The position numbers and the translations under genes are program-made. A stretch of 64,000 nt of DNA, from assembly GCA_905331475.1 (NCBI GenBank), contig CAJNYU010000961.1, forward strand, positions 1 through 64,000. The letters run 5' to 3'. Positions within the stretch are counted from its first letter, which is position 1; each line of letters opens with the position of its first letter. The stretch is from Rotaria socialis. Lineage: Eukaryota > Rotifera > Eurotatoria > Philodinida > Philodinidae. Below are positions 39,171 through 50,570 of the stretch, in pieces. The notes beneath the pieces were generated by a model, which did not search any database, was not told the DNA's origin, and saw only the letters and a program-made list of their open reading frames with translations.

Positions 39171-40702
39171 ATGGGTCATCGTCTTTCACGTTCCGACTTT
39201 CATTGGGTTTATTCCGATGAACCTCATACAACACGTCGACGAGAGATGTTACGTAAGTCTAACATTAGCTATTTTACTAAATCAAAAACTATTTCCTGTT
39301 AATTTTATTTCTTCAGAAAAATATCCTCAAATAAAACAATTAATGGGCCATGATTCGCGTATTGCTGCTCAAGTTATTGCTACAGTATTAATACAACTAA
39401 CACTAGCCATTCTAGTACAAGACCTACCGTGGAAATATATTCTTATATTAGCCTATATTATTAGTGGCACACTGAATCATTCTCTTTCGATTAGTTTTCA
39501 TGAAAGTATGAAACTATAATTATACGAAATATTAACATTTTATTTTTATCCTTCAATTTCAGTTGGTCACAATTTAGCTTTTGGTAATCATCGACCGACG
39601 GCAAATCGTATTCTTGGTTTTATAGCCAATCTCCCATTATGTATTCCATCATCCGTTACATTTAAAAAATATCATATTGATCATCATAAGTAAATTACGA
39701 TAGAATTTAATTATAGAATGAATTATTTTTAATTCGTTAATTAAGATATCAAGGCGATGATATTCTAGACCCAGATCTACCGACTTATTTCGAAGCATGG
39801 TTGTTTCAATCGAGCATTGGGAAAATCTTTTACATTGCTGCTCAACCCTTACTTTATTCTGTCCGACCTTTATTACGTGTACCGAAACCTGTAACATTTC
39901 TTGAAGTAGTTAATCTTATCATTCAAATTACTTTTGATCTGGTGTTCATGTATTTCTTTGGTCGTAAATCATTTGTTTATTTATTTTTGGGAACCGCGCT
40001 TGGTCTTGGTCTACATCCGATTTCAGGACATTTTATATCTGGTTAGATAAAAAAAGACTAGCTATTTTTTTCCTATTCTTAATAATATCTTCAAAACTTA
40101 GAACACTACACATTTGTCGAAGGTTATGAAACATATTCCTATTATGGTCCATTCAATTATTTAACATTCAATGTTGGTTATCATAATGAGCGTAAGAAGT
40201 TTTTACTTTGCATTTCTCTAGAAAAAAAAAATAAAAGCCTTCATTTTTTTCCATTCTAGATCATGACTTTCCAAATATCCCAGGATATTCACTACCAGAG
40301 GTAAAATCAACATGTTTATGTTAATAAATAAATAAATAAATATTTTTTAATTTTTTTGTTTCGTAGTTGAAAAAATTAGCTCCAGATTATTATGATAATT
40401 TACCGTGTCATACATCGTGGCTTAAAGTAATATTCGATTTTATTACTGATCCGAAGTTAGGACCCAAATCTCGTATACGTCGTACCATACGTTCGGATGC
40501 ATTAAAATTGAATAATGCAATAGATTTAAAAAGCAAATCAAAAGTCAATGAAGTTTTACATGATGTGATTGATAATAACAATAACACATCATTATCGAAA
40601 GAGGAAAGAAAATTAATGAATGTAAAAAAGCATTCGAGCAAACAAAATGGCATTTCACCATCAGTAAAACTAACGAATGGAAAACATTCGAAACATGAAT
40701 GA
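39171..40702 (+). CDS. DEGS1: Sphingolipid delta(4)-desaturase, copy 1
   Basis: This ER-membrane di-iron enzyme adds the 4,5-trans double bond that turns dihydroceramide into ceramide. Seven exons: 39171-39252, 39317-39505, 39563-39689, 39746-40041, 40102-40191, 40260-40300 and 40367-40702, giving 386 residues (323 in human). The three histidine boxes are HEIGHN (~89-94), HIDHHK (~128-133) and [11 protein letters not shown] (~260). [10 protein letters not shown] and YETYSYYGP are family signatures. Gly2 in [10 protein letters not shown] keeps the N-myristoylation context known for DEGS1. After the conserved DNLP...SWLKVIFDF end the protein carries an extra Lys/Ser/Asn-rich tail of about 65 residues, which copy 2 lacks. 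An acceptor-like TTCTAG lies 8 bases before the start. AATAAA is at 40728. Confidence 0.95.
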
Positions 40703-41885
40703 AAAACTCAATAGCAAGCATAGAAAGAATAAAGAACTGTATGTGTTGGTGTTTTCTTTTATGTTGTATTCATTTCTTCAGAAATTTGTATTGCTGACAT
40801 CGTACGTTTCTAGCAAATGATGACGAAATCTTAGAGATAATATTTTTCTATGTCAGGGACATAAATTTATTTACCAAAAATAATAACAAACTAATTCGTT
40901 AATATTGCCCCCATTGTGTTAAATGTGAGTCAGATCTATAGAAGTTTAGTGTCGTATAGCACAGTATTCAGGTTTACTTTGAATGTCTTAAATTACTCAT
41001 CTTCTAATGCTACCATCCCTATGCAAATAGACAGAAAATTGTTTTTTTACGTTACTTAAAAAAAATCAATATTAAATTAGCTCCTCCTACTATACCGCCT
41101 TCTCCGTCCTGAACCAATATTGCCCTAAGAAGTAAAATGCGAAGTATTCTAAATTAAAAAGAAACTATGTTTTCCTTCCCGTATCAAATCAAGTTTTCAA
41201 TCTCTGAGATATCTGAAACAGAACAGTAATCGATGTTGATTCAAAAATGCGCGAAAAAATGAACCCTGTTAATGTGTTTTCTGTTGTTTCGTCAATTTTT
41301 CCGTCCGTATGCACGTGTATATGTATACATAAGTACCAGTCCCCCTTTTTTTCTTGCTTTTATTGAGCCAATTTTTCTGTTATTCCCTCAATGAATAATG
41401 AATACAAAACAAAAAGTACCTAATGCTTTTTTTCATCTTCATTTTTATAACTAAAATTGTATGATTAATGTTATATTTTACTCTCGCTCTTAAGTTATAT
41501 CATAATGAATAATGGAATATACTGCACATTTATTATTTGGAAGCACATTAAATAAACCATTAGTATGCCAACTAAATAGATACTAAACAAAGCAAAGAAA
41601 AAGAAATGTAACTAGAAGCTCTAAATACGTTAAGAATATTTGGAAATAGAAGAACAACAAAATCTGACACAACACCGATCGTACAATAAATAACCGACAG
41701 TATACTTTCTTTACTTTTAATGTTATTATTAAGCCGGAAGAAAAACGAAGGAAGTTCTGCTATATATCTCTCTCTCTATATATATAGAGAGAGATATATA
41801 TATATTGATTAATACCATTCTCATGACTACTTGATAAATAAAAATAATAAAATGTAAACGATTAAACAAGACCTGTGGTTTTTTC
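40703..41885. other. Convergent gap between the two desaturase copies
   Basis: These 1,183 bases separate the 3' ends of two paralogues on opposite strands. It holds copy 1's AATAAA (40728-40733) and a hairpin microsatellite (41760-41806). I see no gene. Confidence 0.6.
41760..41806. repeat. Self-complementary TA/TC/TA/GA/TA microsatellite
   Basis: TA units, then TC units, TA units, GA units and TA units again form a near-perfect palindrome that would extrude as a hairpin about 20 bp tall. It lies just outside the 3' end of desaturase copy 2. Confidence 0.85.
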
Positions 41886-43435
41886 TTAGTCTTGTTTCTT
41901 AGGCTCATTGACAGTAGTTTGCAATTGTTGTTCATATTCTTGTTGACTTGGTACTTGAATATGTCCGATTTTTGTTGGTCGAGTCACACGTGCCCAAGGG
42001 CCCACATTATCGTTCGTAACGAAATCATAAAGTACTTTGATCCAACTAAAAAGAAAATAGATTTATTTTTATTAAAATAATTCAACTTGAATATCAAAAC
42101 GTAAGAAGAAGAAATTTTCTTCCTTTCATTGTACAGTTTAAGGTTTCATAGGATGAATGGTTGATCTATGTCCAAACGAATTCTAACATAACTTAAAAGT
42201 TAAACAGGCGATTTGATTCGACCTCGTTTTTATTTTCTCGTCTATTTTTCATTTTCTTTTCATCATTAAAAAAACGCCACCAGAACAAAGGTCACGATGT
42301 CATAAATCGAATCGTCCCATGAAATCCAAAAAGAGCTTAATTCGAAAATAATAGAAAAGATATACAAAACATTTTTACCTTGTATAAGATGGTAAATAAT
42401 CATAATATTCTGCAGCAATTTTGCGTACTTTTGGTAAATTTCTACCAGGTATATATGGAAAATCATGATCTAAAATAGAAAAAAAAATGATATTAAAGCT
42501 TCGCATTAAAACATGTTGTTTTTACGTTCATTGTGGTAGCCAACATTATACGTTATAGCATTAAGTGGTCCATAATAAGAATATGTTTCATAGCCTTGTT
42601 GAAAAACATAATGTTCAGCAATAAAATGCCCAGAAATTGGATGTAATGATAGACCGAGTGCAGTACTTAATAGAAAATACGATAAAGTTTTTCCACCAAA
42701 AAAATAAAACATTAAACTATTAAACATAAATGCAATAATTAAATTAACTATTTCCAATAAATGTATGGCTTTTGGAAGGATAAATAATGGTCGACATGAA
42801 TAGAGAAGTGGCATTATTATCAAAAATATTAATTTACCAATACGAGAGGAAAATAAAAATACTTCCAATCGCGTTGGAATATCTGTATCATAAATAGTAT
42901 CACCTTGAAATCTTAAAATTATTCATAATGAAATCAACGCAAACAGAAATAGAAAAAAAGAAATTTGTTTTTTCTTACCGATGATGATCAAGATGATACT
43001 TTTTCAATGTTATTGATGCGGGTACACCTAATGGTAAATTAGCAAAAAAACCTAATATACGATTAGACATAGGTCGTGAATGACCAAATGCTAAATTATG
43101 TGTCAATTCATGTAATGCCAACGACAATGTATGATTTATAGTACCACCAATAACATACGCGAAACAAATTAATTTGAGCCATGAAGCTTCTCTTAAAAGT
43201 ATTGCAACAATGATTTGAGTTATTACGGATATAATCACTTGTACTGACATAAGCCAGTCATGACCCATTAATTGTTTGATTTCAGGATATTTTTCTAGAT
43301 GAATAAAATAAGATAAGAGATTAAATTCGATTGATCAATTAAAATTTAGCTACTAAGAATTTCTTTTCGACGCGTTGCATGTGGTTCATCAGTATATACA
43401 TGATAAAATTCATGTGTTGTTATGTATTGGCCCAT
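41886..43435 (-). CDS. DEGS1: Sphingolipid delta(4)-desaturase, copy 2
   Basis: This is a paralogue of the gene at 39171 on the opposite strand, with the same predicted reaction. Five exons: 43354-43435, 42979-43294, 42526-42911, 42379-42469 and 41886-42045, giving 344 residues. The histidine boxes are intact: HELTHN, HLDHHR and [11 protein letters not shown]. The starts are parallel ([20 protein letters not shown]). Exon 1 is 82 bases in both copies; exon 2 (316) equals copy 1 exons 2+3 and exon 3 (386) equals copy 1 exons 4+5, so introns differ by clean gain or loss. The last intron here (42046-42378) has no counterpart in copy 1. The tail is shorter and Gln/Lys-rich. An acceptor-like TTATTTCAG lies 9 bases upstream of the start. 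Copy number and substrate preference (C4 desaturase versus hydroxylase) cannot be read from sequence alone. Confidence 0.94.
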
Positions 43436-45599
43436 GATGTCTATCTGAAATAAAAGACAAAGTCTTTCATTTACTTCTGCCTTTATAGCAATGTTGAAAT
43501 AATTTTGAGACGTTCGTTTTCAATTTATAATTGAAAAAAAGAAGAAATCCTTTCCAGCTGGCATATTTCAAATGACAACTGTCTCGCGAATATAGTTGAC
43601 TTTTTTTTTCTATCGGTATGTTCTTCGATGGTGCCATTTTTTCTAAGGCTAAGTTCTTGCATTGGATCCAGAAGTCCATAGTATACCCATTTCAAATATG
43701 CTGATTACAGAAAATCATCAACAGCTGCCGTTAGTTGTTTCAAATGTCTTCAAGAGGTTCTTTAGTTCACTATCATAGACATACGATTCTTTTAACTACT
43801 TGTTGTATAGTTATAGAACTCAGATATAGTAACTAAAGTTTAGTGATATCACATACTACAAAATAAATTCGCGCCTTGACAATACATTTAAATCATTTTC
43901 ATTTATTATTAAAATTTTATTTTTGTCACAAATGTTTCTTTTTTTTATTTCTAAATATGAGATGAAATTTAATTCATAATATATTACTGCAAATATATGT
44001 GCTTATCAAAAGTTACGATATTTTTTCATCATATGAAATGTGGTTGAGTAAGTTTGTTTTTTTTTGACGATTGATACATTAGAATTTTATTTGTGGCTCA
44101 AAATTGAATTGTAAATAAAGACTATCTACTTTTCTCAGTGTAAGATTTGTTCTCCCTAGTTCAGACAAAGATGTTTTCATTCATATAAGCTCATTAGAAT
44201 TCAAAATATCTCTACATCTGATAAATTCAGTAAAATTTTCTTTTTTGCTTTGATTGAAAATGAATGCAAATATATTTTTGTCAATATGAATAAAGTTTGA
44301 AGAATGTAGGGAATCTCATTCAACTGCGGCTCGATTAACTTGTGTAAATGTTTTTAAAAAATATGGAATTTTTTTCTGTACATATTTACTAATGAAATGA
44401 TTGATTTTATTTTTAATTTGAAGTTACAAAATCAACTAAAAAGAAGTAAATAGAAAAATAAGATCAAGAACAAAGTTAATTTAAGAAAAACGATCAATGC
44501 ATTTTTTTTCTTATATTAACTAATGATATTGATAGTTGTTCGAGTTGCAAAGGCAAGCTTGACATTATCAATATTGTTTTTGTCTCTTGTCAGAAATTAT
44601 TGAAATCTTAAGATTGATACTACATCATGAGCCAATATAGATAATATCATTCATTTGAAAACTAATAGTAGTATGAAATTGATTCGAATGATTGTATTGA
44701 AAAAAGTTCGATGAATTTAATCAATAAAATTCTGATTTTGACTAAATGATTGATTGATAGGCACTGAAAAAATTTTTCGAAATAACCGATCAACCTTTTT
44801 TGATTTATATCAATTGAATAATAATTTTCACTTGATATTTTGTTATTGAAAAATCAGCAAGTCAGAGGTATGATCGTATGTTTTCAATATTGTTTTTCTA
44901 AATATGATTTATTTTTATAGAAATAGTAATTCTCTCTAATCATAGCTCGTCTCCTAAAGTATTATTGCTTTTTCTATCTCTTTAATACAACATCAGTATT
45001 TTCAAATGTTTGATTGAATTATACTGTATATCTTTAGTACAATATGTGTCAAGTCAAAGATATACGATATTGTATTCAACATTTTCTCCATGTGTTTTAT
45101 CCATCCATTCACTCTCTGTTCGAGTTTCTTCTTGTTCGATTAGATTTTTTCTTTACTGTTTTCTCTTCACTATACTTTCTATACATTTTTTGAAATAGCT
45201 CGCGTATGTTTCTTAACTGTATTACGTTACGTCTAGGCTGCTGAATCTATTCTCATAAGCATACTGGAAAACAAATATATCCACTATGTGTCTCACTAGT
45301 AACATACACTTTCACGAAACTATATCACCTCATCAGTTAGCCTATAGACTGTCTATCAAATATTCGATGACTCAATTCGGCTTTGCTTGTACGGTTAGAT
45401 ACGTTTGAAAAATAGATTTCTCTATCATTTTATGAATTGATCATAGCTTGCTAACTTGTCGACAGATCAGACATTGTCCGACCATAAACTCTATCTTGAA
45501 GAGTTGCGATCAAGGCTGAGTTCACTTGAGACTGACCTACTCCAAGATATTTCCATGTTGAACAAATTTAAACTAAAGGAAAATCGTATACACCCAAGT

Positions 45600-45780
45600 C
45601 GAACAGACACGGCCGTTTACGACCGTATACGGAGAAATACGGCGAAATACGATCATATACGGAGACAAAAAAACGATCGTTTACGATTCCTGTACATTGA
45701 GCCCGTACACGATCTCTGTATTACTTCGTATTTTACCGTATACGACACGGTCAAATACGATCGTAATACTGCTTCCACTT
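45600..45780. mobile_element. Palindromic array of ATACG/CGTAT motifs
   Basis: The left half (about 45605-45685: ACGGCCGTTTACGACCGT, ATACGG, AAATACGG, AAATACGATC) is an imperfect inverse copy of the right half (about 45700-45775: CGTATTTTACCGTATACG, ACGGTCAAATACGATCGT). The centre is TGTAC...GTACA near 45693-45712. It resembles a small foldback element with short-motif arms. The flanks show no clear target duplication. Confidence 0.45.
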
Positions 45781-47649
45781 TCCAGCGATTTCCCGTGCTT
45801 TCCGCATCTTTCCGGCCGTTTCCTACGGTATCCATCCTCCGGAATCATTGACCTGGGCAGGTGAAGTTCCATGTCCTTGACAGTGATTGTTACAAAGCAA
45901 TATCATCCTGTTTGAAAATGGCATTCATTGCGAACATCTTTCCAAATGCTTTCTATAAAAGAATGCTAGATTAGATTTGTCAACCTTAAGAAGCTGATAT
46001 ATAGTTGTTGTGGTATTGAATCAAATAAACATCCTAACATACGGTTGTACTTGTCATCCTTTTGTTTCATCAATAAATAGTATATCGTTCAGAGACAAAT
46101 ATTTGTTTTGTGTTCTAGATACCTAATGAAAATTTATTCAAGTTCCAATGATGTTACTGAATTTTATCGAATTAGCAGATCCTTATAAACGCTTAACGAC
46201 GGCAAAGCATCGCTATCATAATATTAACTATTAAATATATTCTTGAAAGGGCCTCGTATTTCACTCTATGAGCTGTTTTATCAAAAAATATATTTGATAA
46301 CTTTCACACGACAACTAGGATTACTATATTTACGTATTACTCCCCGCGTGTTTCCTTTTGGATGTGCCTTACATTACTCGGTATATGACTGTTTTCTCTA
46401 CCTGAAATTAAGCATTTTACAGGAGTTTAAATACACAAGATGAATCCTATAATAATTATACTACTATTTGATTGTTTACAAGTTATTTTAAAACAGATAA
46501 ATATGATAATGAACTACATTAAGATTAAAGTACACCTCTATCGATATGTGGCTCACAGATACTCGATGATAACTACTCAAAGATTATAGTCTATTCACTG
46601 GTTAAAATAGACTCAGCTTCACTACGTTATGATCTGAATTCTGATGAAACAGGGTCACAATTTCCTTCATTAATCATTTCAGATCGTTGAAGGCGTTGTT
46701 TCCAATGTTCAGAATGCCCGTTCTGCATAATGGCAGAGAAAAAACTCTTTTAACACTGATGAGTAGTTCATCATTGTCACGGATCTATTGTTGTATTGTA
46801 ACCGTCTCTGGACATCACAATAAATGCATATTCACAAAAACGACAAGAAAGATCTCTCGTTATCGCATATCTGATATTAACGGTAAAACACTTTTATGCT
46901 TACTGTTTTGAAATAAATTGAAGTATTTTTAACTTTACAATCGTGTAACGCGATGACCATACTCATGTCCAAGAAAACAATACGCAAACGATGTAAAAAT
47001 GATATAAAACGTTGAAGAACGGTGCCGTTTTCTGTCAACTCGGAAAACGACGAATATAGTGTTAAAAACGATTGCCGTTTTATAGCCGTTTCAGACCTTT
47101 TAAGATGCCTATTCCGACGGTCGAAATGATTGTTCTGAGTAACTGTGACAACTCTGGTTGAAAATGTATGCCTCCTTATATACTGTCACTGCTGTTTGAA
47201 TGATTGTTTCTGTTTGTTGTTCTAACTTCTCATATCATTCGTTATTACCTACGCAATATGTTACTCTTTCTTCTTACATATTCATCTAGTGCCAATTACT
47301 GTATCGTGTGTTTATTACTCGTCATGTTCAATATAACCTTATGCGCTATATAACGACAGATTATTAATGAATTTATCTTATGTCTCTACTGTTCTTGTTC
47401 TTTTTCTCTTCTTTATATTAGATACTTTCTCCCTTTCTCACGTTCCATGATTCTTATATGAAGAGTGAGCGAGAGAGAAAAGAAGGATTTTTTTGGATAA
47501 TAAACTGGCAGATATTGATTTTTGCTTACGTATGTGATATTGAAGAAGCAATCCAGCCAGCGATGGAAAACTCAATCCTGGTATGTTGAGAAAAGTAGAT
47601 GAAAACAATAATGCATTCATGATATCATGTTCTTAAGAGAGTGCAGTTC

Positions 47650-47960
47650 TCAGTTCAAGAAATCCCACACCGAATTCTATAGGAACTTGATAGTATCCTA
47701 CCATCCGACAGAATCTTATAGGATTCCGGGTCGAGGAATTGATGTCCGAACCACTGGTCGGAATACATTGAACTTCCGATGACATCCAACGGTTTTTCTT
47801 TGGAATTCATAGGAATCCGACACTGAGGATCCAACTTCGAATCCGGAACCCCGAAATCCGATGATAGTTCTGTAAGGTTCGACAAAATCGGATAAGATCC
47901 TACTGAATGCGAGTCGGCTCGGATGGGTTCCGATTGGTTCCCACTGTTGGATTACTCGAT
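47650..47960. repeat. TCCGA/TCGGA-rich structured stretch
   Basis: ATCCGA, TTCCGA and their inverse TCGGAT recur many times within about 300 bases, with a loose inverted symmetry between the two halves. Overlapping open frames exist here, which is expected where few stop codons fit the motif. It directly adjoins the element at 48003. Confidence 0.4.
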
Positions 47961-48002
47961 CTGAGCTATTTTGGAAGAATTGTTTTAAGCGACACAAGGC
48001 TT

Positions 48003-48409
48003 CCCTAGTCAACTCTCCCTAGAAGAATCCCCAGGGAGTCCCTAGGCATTTCGTTCTTTTGCGGGGACCCCCCGCGGAATCGTTGGGGGAGAGTTGATTA
48101 GGGGTTTTCCTGATTGTTTCGTTGTTGGTATGTTTTGTTTGTTGAAATTCCATGTAATGCCGACTCTGATTTGAAAGAAAACAATGTTTTTTTAAAAAAT
48201 TATTTTAAGAAAAGTAAAACTGTAATTTTTAATGAACAGAAAAATTTGAAATGATAAGACAAAATATCCCTAATCGACTCTCTCCCAACGACTCCCCGGG
48301 GAGTCCCCGTAAAATAACGAAATCCCTGGGGAGTCCCCAGGGAGTCCCCGCAAAAGAATGAAATCCCTAGGGACTCCCTGGGGATTCTTCTAGGGAGAGT
48401 TGACTAGGG
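48003..48409. mobile_element. Nested inverted-repeat element (two MITE copies in inverse orientation)
   Basis: The outer 66 bases at 48003-48068 and their inverse at 48344-48409 differ at only about two positions (CCCTAGTCAACTCTCCC, then AGAAGAATCCCCAGGGAGTC). Each arm is itself a small element: the left copy (48003-48103) opens CCCTAGTCAACTCTCCC and closes GGGAGAGTTGATTAGGG; the right copy (48268-48409) opens CCCTAATCGACTCTC and closes GGGAGAGTTGACTAGGG. The right copy is flanked by ATAT on both sides. About 165 bases of AT-rich DNA lie between. No ORF is present. Confidence 0.75.
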
Positions 48410-50570
48410 ATATGTTCGAGTCGGGCATGATCAGTTATTTGGATGATGTTTTAGTTATGTTGAATATAAATTTACTTCACGTTGAATACAAGTTTGTTAC
48501 AATTTTATAGATAGAATTTCTCAGATATGCGAAGGAGGATTATGAATGGCATCTGGCGTACGATTGTATGATAGTTTGTAATACACATTTTTTCGATAGC
48601 TTATTGACATCCCTTTATATTACTGATACAAAATTAGATCGATATTCAACAAGAATTGAATCAATATTGACATGTGGATGATATAAAGTTCACCAAGGTA
48701 GTTCTATTTACACTCGGTTTCTATCATGCTGATTAAAAATTAAAAATAAATGAGAAAACCGTTTTGGTTAATCTCTATATATTTTGATCTCAATGTATAT
48801 TTTTTCTATTAATTATAATCAACCATATATTTTATTTTTTTAATTAAATCTATTCGTACGCTTCAAGGTGGTCTCATTAGATAATATCCTTTAAAAGAGA
48901 AAATCATATCCATAATAATGATATTGCCAATTTCATGAAAGTGAAATATAACTGCCACTGCCATTGAAACCCTCGGTAGTCCTAGAGGGTGTGGGTGTTA
49001 AACGTAGAGGAGATTCTTACGTTCGTAAGCTAAGTGAGCAATCCAATAATAGATTAAAGGAGCAAAGCGTTATTCCTCTTCAATCTCACAATGAACAAAG
49101 ATCGAAAACAAAACTTGGAGGTATATGTATATCGACGGAACCGATATTTCATGTTTCAAGCGTACTTGAATTCTTTTCGATTTTTATCTTTTTTAATATC
49201 TTTCCTTACAAAAGCAGTGCTCGAATCTGCCCTAATTCATCTTTCAACGTATAATTCATCAAATTAATTATATCTAATGAAAAAAAATCTCTCTTCAATC
49301 CTGAACTGTCGAGAATTAACAGGTGTTAATGATTTAATCAACTCGAGAGTACACAAAATAAGTGGAATTAAATGCGTGCGATGAATGGATAGTTCCATGA
49401 ACATACTCGTAGTAATTCAATATTCAGTGGCTAGATGTATGTTTGTAACTTGTTAATATGCGAACATGAAGAGAGTATTGAGATAGAATCATCCTGAATG
49501 TTTGTATGATTCTTTAAAATTTACTTATTAACTACGATGAAATATAAGTAAAGAATAACGGAATATGAATTTGAGCCTCGCAGTATTGCGTAATCCAATA
49601 CTCAACTATTTCTTTTTACAGCCCTTATCTTATTTTATTTGAACGAAAATAAAAGAGTATCACCGTATATAGATAAGGTTATAACATGACCTTACATCGT
49701 AAAGTGGAAGGCGTATTTTATACTAATATTTATTCAAAAAGAGAGGAAGCGTTCTTACCATAATCATTGTAATAATCGTGTAGCTGAAACTTGATGAATG
49801 GTTTAATAGTCGATTAGAGAGGAAGATTCGATAGGTAATAAGCTATTTCAAAAATTACAATTTAACTGAGATTTTTATTTTTTCTGTGACAAAATTTCTT
49901 AACTATGTAACTACTACATAGTTTATTTTCTATCATTAAATTTAGAGATATGAACATTTGACGTGATTCCATTGACTGATTTTATATTAATGTCATGTCA
50001 CTAGAGCGTTTGTACCTCGCCTTTCTTTTTAGAGTTGATTCAACAGTCATTATGTCTTTTTTTATTCAAATACAAGAAAAAATCGAGTAACGGCTATTCG
50101 TATCTTTCGTGTTTTATAGTTACTCTAGTTGAGTTTCGTACCATATTACATTAACATTTCTGTACATTTCAGTATTTACTTTGCAGAAAATTGTTTTTCA
50201 TTGACGTTGATGTCCTCTACATGTATTTAAAATGAATAAAAAAAGTTGCATGCGTATTGTCTCATTTTCTGTTTTCTCTCTTGCATTAATCGTTTCAACA
50301 CGAATAGAACAGAAAGAAAGAAAAAAAAGAGACCAAAAGTTCATGCATCACCTTTTTTTACAATGAATAAAACAGCAACTTGCATTGTCCTGCTTTAATA
50401 AATCAACCGGTGTTTTTTTTTTCAGTTTTTAGTCGTTACTAACAACGATAAGCATATCAGCAAGGATCATTAGAAACGGTAAGTACCTGTGATTTCAGAG
50501 AGAGAAAAAAGAATTCTTAAATCTAATGTGAATATTTTAGTAAGATTCAAATTCTTGGAAAAATTCACCA

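Larger units (their letters stand above)
43436..50570. other. Gene-poor intergenic region of about 7 kb
   Basis: No gene is supported. The central part (45.6-48.4 kb) is unusually structured and richer in G+C: a palindromic ATACGG array (45600-45780), a TCCGA-rich stretch (47650-47960) and a nested inverted-repeat element (48003-48409). Open frames that run through these on both strands are by-products of the repeats. The last ~120 bases carry a donor-like GGTAAGT near 50478 and an acceptor TATTTTAG ending at 50540, a possible 5'UTR intron of TRPA1. Confidence 0.5.

Noticed and set aside
43467-43679. 70-residue minus-strand ORF upstream of desaturase copy 2
   Set aside because: It lies upstream of the true start, separated by stops, and has no family resemblance.
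45456-45872. Overlapping ORFs on both strands, up to 131 residues
   Set aside because: They run through the palindromic ATACG array, where the motif itself avoids stops on several frames; no recognisable protein features.
47655-48012. Overlapping minus-strand ORFs of 76 and 98 residues
   Set aside because: They are explained by the TCCGA-rich stretch; two frames open at once points to composition, not coding.
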